A DNA stretch of 64,000 nt, taken from positions 1 through 64,000 of the forward strand of contig CAVIJT010000018.1 in NCBI GenBank assembly GCA_963643465.1. The letters run 5' to 3'. This document shows, piece after piece, positions 61,517-64,000 of the stretch. A model generated the notes under the pieces. That model was not told the origin of the DNA. It ran no database searches and saw only the letters and a program-made list of their open reading frames with translations. Each line of letters opens with the position of its first letter. The stretch's first letter is position 1. The DNA is from CAG-411 sp963643465. GTDB taxonomy: Bacteria > Bacillota > Clostridia > Lachnospirales > Lachnospiraceae. The position numbers were made by a program, and so were the translations under genes.

Positions 61517-61768
61517 GTCAAATTGCACAATTCGAAATTGTCATTTGCAGATGGTGTCCGTGCCAGCCAACCACCGCAGGCACGTCGATTTCGCCCATTT
61601 TGCTCCGTCGCCTATTAGCAGATGTTTCCGCAAACTCGCTTCGTTCAAACAATGCTCCAACATCTGCGCTTACTCACAAAATCGGGCAAAATTCTCCTAT
61701 CATCTGCTTGTGCTTGGCTGGCACGGACACCATCTGTAAACTGTTATTTTATTGTTGTACAATTTGAC
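61517..61768. repeat. 252-bp imperfect palindrome
   Basis: The left and right halves pair over the whole length. Outer ends GTCAAATTG and CAATTTGAC are inverted, a 23-bp inner arm is perfect (from CAGATGGTGTCCGTGCC on the left), and the centre has GCAGATGTT/AACATCTGC. It has no coding capacity. The remainder of the 61479-62007 gap holds only the terminator at 61815. Confidence 0.8.
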
Positions 61769-61814
61769 AAGTACAATTTAGGTTATGAGCTTTTGACACC
61801 CTAATCCTATAAAG

Positions 61815-61880
61815 TAAAAAAGGACAATAAACATACCTATCCGTCTGACAGTAGATAGGTGACATTTATTGTCCAAAAAT
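61815..61880 (-). terminator. Terminator after the DUF5714-ArsC gene
   Basis: GGACAATAAA and TTTATTGTCC with inner CCTAT/ATAGG pairing; T run on the minus strand. Lies about 130 nt past the stop. Confidence 0.7.
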
Positions 61881-62007
61881 TTCATATATTTTTAATATAT
61901 AGCATGTTTATTTTTATTTGTCAAGTTCTATAAGAAGATTTCTCTTACCCTACAATTCCACTTTTGAATCATTATAAATTGAAATTGTAACAATCATCAT
62001 TTCGCCC

Positions 62008-62949
62008 CTATGAACACACTTTTTTTAATTGTAAAATATTTAGTTCAATTTCTTTGATTATTTCAATAAAATCATTATCCGTTTTTCCTGTCGGATCATC
62101 TAATCCCCAATTATCATCAAATGGTCTACCTATAAACGGACACCCTACATTACACCCCATAGAAATAGCTATATCAGGCTCTGGTATATCTGAAATCAAC
62201 TTTGAATACTGTGTCTGTTCCATGTCAATTCCATACAACTGTTTCATTATACGAACTGCATCCTGATTGATTTGCGGTTTTGTTTCTGTTCCGGCTGAAT
62301 AGCTTTCAAATACATCAGAGGCTAAATGCTTTCCCAACGCCTCTGCTATTTGGCTTCGACAGGAATTATGCACACATATAAATGCTATTTTTTTCTTGTG
62401 CTGCTTATAAAATGGACATCTTTCTTTTATACATTGTTGATTTCTTTCACTAAAAAAACATTCCATATTACTGTTTTGCATTTTTATATCATAATTCTCG
62501 TTTATATATTCTATTGCCTTTTGAAACGATAAAAACGCATCTCTCTTACAACATCTCGGTCCCCCCACTTGTGACAAGCTGCTTAGTGCATCAGAAGTAA
62601 ACTTCATGTGTTTTCCCCACGAAGCATCTACACTTAAAGGACCAGTCCCATCCATAATTGATAAAGCTGCTCCCATTGAACTTACCGCCCCACAAATCCC
62701 CCACATACCACAAGTTGCACCGGGCATTTCTAATCCTCTTTTCATAAGTTCTTTCAAACTTATTTCCAAATCAATTTTTCCACCTGCATTATAAAAAGCC
62801 GTTAGCAAAGCTGCTCCATCTAAAATATGGTGTTCTGGTCCATGTATCCTAACAAAATCCATTTTAGCTATGTCCAAAAAAATTTCAACAGGATTTCGAC
62901 TATTCTCTTTTAGGCACATGTCTATAATTTTCTTTGCTCTTTCCTCCAT
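62008..62949 (-). CDS. Fusion: DUF5714 domain + thioredoxin-coupled ArsC (arsenate reductase-like)
   Basis: A 313-residue two-domain protein. The N-terminal half (about 1-157) is DUF5714, with HGPEHH (36-41), paired cysteines GATCGMWGIC (C80, C86) and GPRCCKRD (C133, C134). A short linker has C164, C173 and C178. The C-terminal half (about 186-313) is an LMW-phosphatase-fold arsenate reductase: P-loop CVHNSCRSQ (C192-C197), then MGCNVGCP (C266, C270) and WGLDDPTGK. These are the three redox Cys of S. aureus-type ArsC. It lies 2 nt after an ArsR gene. No arsenite pump is in the window. Possible metal-processing role for DUF5714 is unproven. Confidence 0.8.
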   Translation of the reverse strand: MEERAKKIIDMCLKENSRNPVEIFLDIAKMDFVRIHGPEHHILDGAALLTAFYNAGGKIDLEISLKELMKRGLEMPGATCGMWGICGAVSSMGAALSIMDGTGPLSVDASWGKHMKFTSDALSSLSQVGGPRCCKRDAFLSFQKAIEYINENYDIKMQNSNMECFFSERNQQCIKERCPFYKQHKKKIAFICVHNSCRSQIAEALGKHLASDVFESYSAGTETKPQINQDAVRIMKQLYGIDMEQTQYSKLISDIPEPDIAISMGCNVGCPFIGRPFDDNWGLDDPTGKTDNDFIEIIKEIELNILQLKKVCS

Positions 62950-62951
62950 AA

Positions 62952-63227
62952 CTACTCTACCTTTCCTACTATATTTATAAAATGACTAAATTCTTTCCAA
63001 ATTACTTTGTTTATAGAGTAATGATGCCACTTTCCCTCTTTTCTATCATTTACAAGACCACACTCACATAAAATTTTCATGTGATGAGATAACGTAGGCT
63101 GTGTGATTTCAAAAGTTTCTAATAATTTGCAACCACATTTTTCTCCATCTGATAATATTTGAACAATCTGCAAACGGTTGTTGTCCCCAAGTGCTTTACA
63201 TATAGTTACTACATCTGCTGTATTCAT
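62952..63227 (-). CDS. arsR: ArsR-family metalloregulator
   Basis: A 91-residue winged-helix repressor. The recognition helix is ITQPTLSHHMKILCECGLV. A DGEKCGCKLLE segment (C31, C33) matches the arsenic-binding site of ArsR proteins (ELCVCDL in E. coli). It would release DNA when As(III) or Sb(III) binds. It is first in a two-gene operon with the DUF5714-ArsC fusion, 2 nt apart. Confidence 0.9.
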   Translation of the reverse strand: MNTADVVTICKALGDNNRLQIVQILSDGEKCGCKLLETFEITQPTLSHHMKILCECGLVNDRKEGKWHHYSINKVIWKEFSHFINIVGKVE

Positions 63228-63352
63228 CTTCCTTCACCTCACATTGATATGTGTCTATACAAAAAGTATACCACATACATAGATAACCGTAAATGTATTC
63301 TTATAAAAATAGACCCAATAAACATTTTTATCAGGTCTTAAGAGTAACTATA

Positions 63353-63500
63353 TTAAAAATTTTTTCCTAAATGATATGCCTCTTTAAGATGCTTAGGAAC
63401 ATGCAATTCTCTAGCCTCTTCATTCCAATGCGTAATATTATCATAGACTATCATCTGTTTTTCTTTTTCTCTTCAACAACATCTGGTAATTTATACCCAT
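63353..63500 (-). pseudogene. Possible broken small gene downstream of the GNAT gene
   Basis: Two open pieces lie end to end in different frames: NINGYKLPDVVEEKKK and then QMIVYDNITHWNEEARELH continuing to a stop at 63353. They join cleanly if one A is added to the run of A residues near 63455. The second piece has coding-like composition. I do not know the family; this may be a frameshift, a sequencing error or chance. Confidence 0.3.
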
Positions 63501-64000
63501 TTATATTGCCCTTTCCTTGTTTAAAATCGCATAAATAAAAGTATCTTTCCACATTGGACTGCCGTTATCATCTTTCCAAAAATATACATTTTGTTTTAAA
63601 TGCGCCTCTCTTACAAAACCTAAACTTTCCAGTAGTTTCCATGAGTTTAAATTGCACGGGTCACATTCAGCAAAAATCCTATGCGTACCTTCTAAAAACG
63701 CCTTCTTTATTAAAGCGTAACAACTTTCCTTAGCATAGCCCTTCCCCCAATAATTCCTATTGAAAACATATCCTATTTCCAAAGATTCAAAATCCCTTTT
63801 TCCAAGATATATATTTCCCACCATCTTTTCATTAGATTTTAGCTCTACTGCAATCATTTCATCTGTAGAAATTCGCCATTCTAAATTACTTTCTACTTCA
63901 TTGATGTCCATAGGCTTATATGGTTCATACTTTACCACTTCTTCATCAGCTAAATATTCATATAAATCCTGTAAATCATCTTTACAATATCTTCTTAAAA
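63501..64000 (-). CDS. GNAT N-acetyltransferase (partial, start outside window)
   Basis: At least 166 residues are present. The frame is open to the window edge, and the first codons read LRRYCKDDLQDLYEYLADEE, which is the usual N-terminus of RimJ/RimL-type acetyltransferases; the internal GTG at 63938 is therefore not the true start. Motif A is GYVFNRNYWGKGYAKE, followed by AECDPCNLNSWKLLESLGF. It acetylates an amino group with acetyl-CoA; the substrate (protein N-terminus or small molecule) is not predictable. Confidence 0.88.
   Translation of the reverse strand, partial: LRRYCKDDLQDLYEYLADEEVVKYEPYKPMDINEVESNLEWRISTDEMIAVELKSNEKMVGNIYLGKRDFESLEIGYVFNRNYWGKGYAKESCYALIKKAFLEGTHRIFAECDPCNLNSWKLLESLGFVREAHLKQNVYFWKDDNGSPMWKDTFIYAILNKERAI

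Noticed and set aside
61517..61768. Retron-type or reverse-transcriptase-linked RNA
   Set aside because: The palindrome is retron-like in shape, but no reverse transcriptase or other partner gene is nearby.

Overview
The window looks like chromosomal DNA from a low-GC, spore-forming anaerobic Firmicute, most likely a Lachnospiraceae gut bacterium. This is inferred from gene content, not from any search. A cotJ spore-coat operon and a SleB-type hydrolase point to sporulation. The PPi-type phosphofructokinase and several small families typical of Lachnospiraceae (DUF5711, DUF6145, DUF6465, CD3324, TIGR03905) point to that family. Most genes lie on the minus strand. The left edge carries what looks like the promoter and leader of an rRNA operon that continues outside the window.

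Layout. 0.4-8.1 kb: envelope genes (CvpA-like, DUF5711, LysM, class A PBP) and an OmpR-type two-component system. 8.4-10.4 kb: transketolase. 10.6-17.6 kb: a four-gene minus-strand operon of subtilisin-like protease, MoxR ATPase, DUF58 and membrane transglutaminase, preceded by three 119-bp tandem repeats. 18-24.5 kb: glucose-6-phosphate isomerase, an orphan sulfotransferase, a coiled-coil membrane protein, a MITE-like element with a target-site duplication, and an MTAN/PAP2/histidine-phosphatase operon. 24.7-26.6 kb: plus-strand TSCPD, MurG and DUF6465 genes. 26.6-30.5 kb: CarD and a MraZ-like protein, HIT and a secreted FMN-binding protein, and a degenerate histidine-kinase-like protein.

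30.5-35.8 kb is an accessory, repeat-rich stretch: a large lectin/MucBP-type adhesin with a SPQTG sorting signal, a small membrane protein, an XRE regulator and an Rpn/PD-(D/E)XK nuclease-like protein, with several MITE-type fragments between them. 36-50.5 kb: threonine synthase, a CD3324-family regulator, SleB, a stand-alone AP2 protein, the cotJ operon whose CotJA carries a long cysteine-rich repeat region, aspartate-semialdehyde dehydrogenase, a secreted protein with two nitrilase domains, and the operon DUF6145-coaX-dusB-pfp. 50.8-57.8 kb: citrate synthase, argF with tandem ARG boxes, an LtaS-like sulfatase, an SPFH/NfeD pair and an RNA methyltransferase. 57.9-64 kb: a PNPOx-like protein, an AraC regulator, two unrecognised plus-strand genes, DUF2798, a 252-bp palindromic element, an arsR-(DUF5714-ArsC fusion) pair and a GNAT gene cut by the window edge.

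No complete phage, CRISPR array, tRNA or rRNA gene is visible. The best candidates for undescribed biology are the cysteine-repeat CotJA fusion, the protease-MoxR-DUF58-transglutaminase operon, the AP2/degenerate-HNH protein, the tandem nitrilase exoprotein, the DUF5714-ArsC fusion and the families of small mobile repeats.
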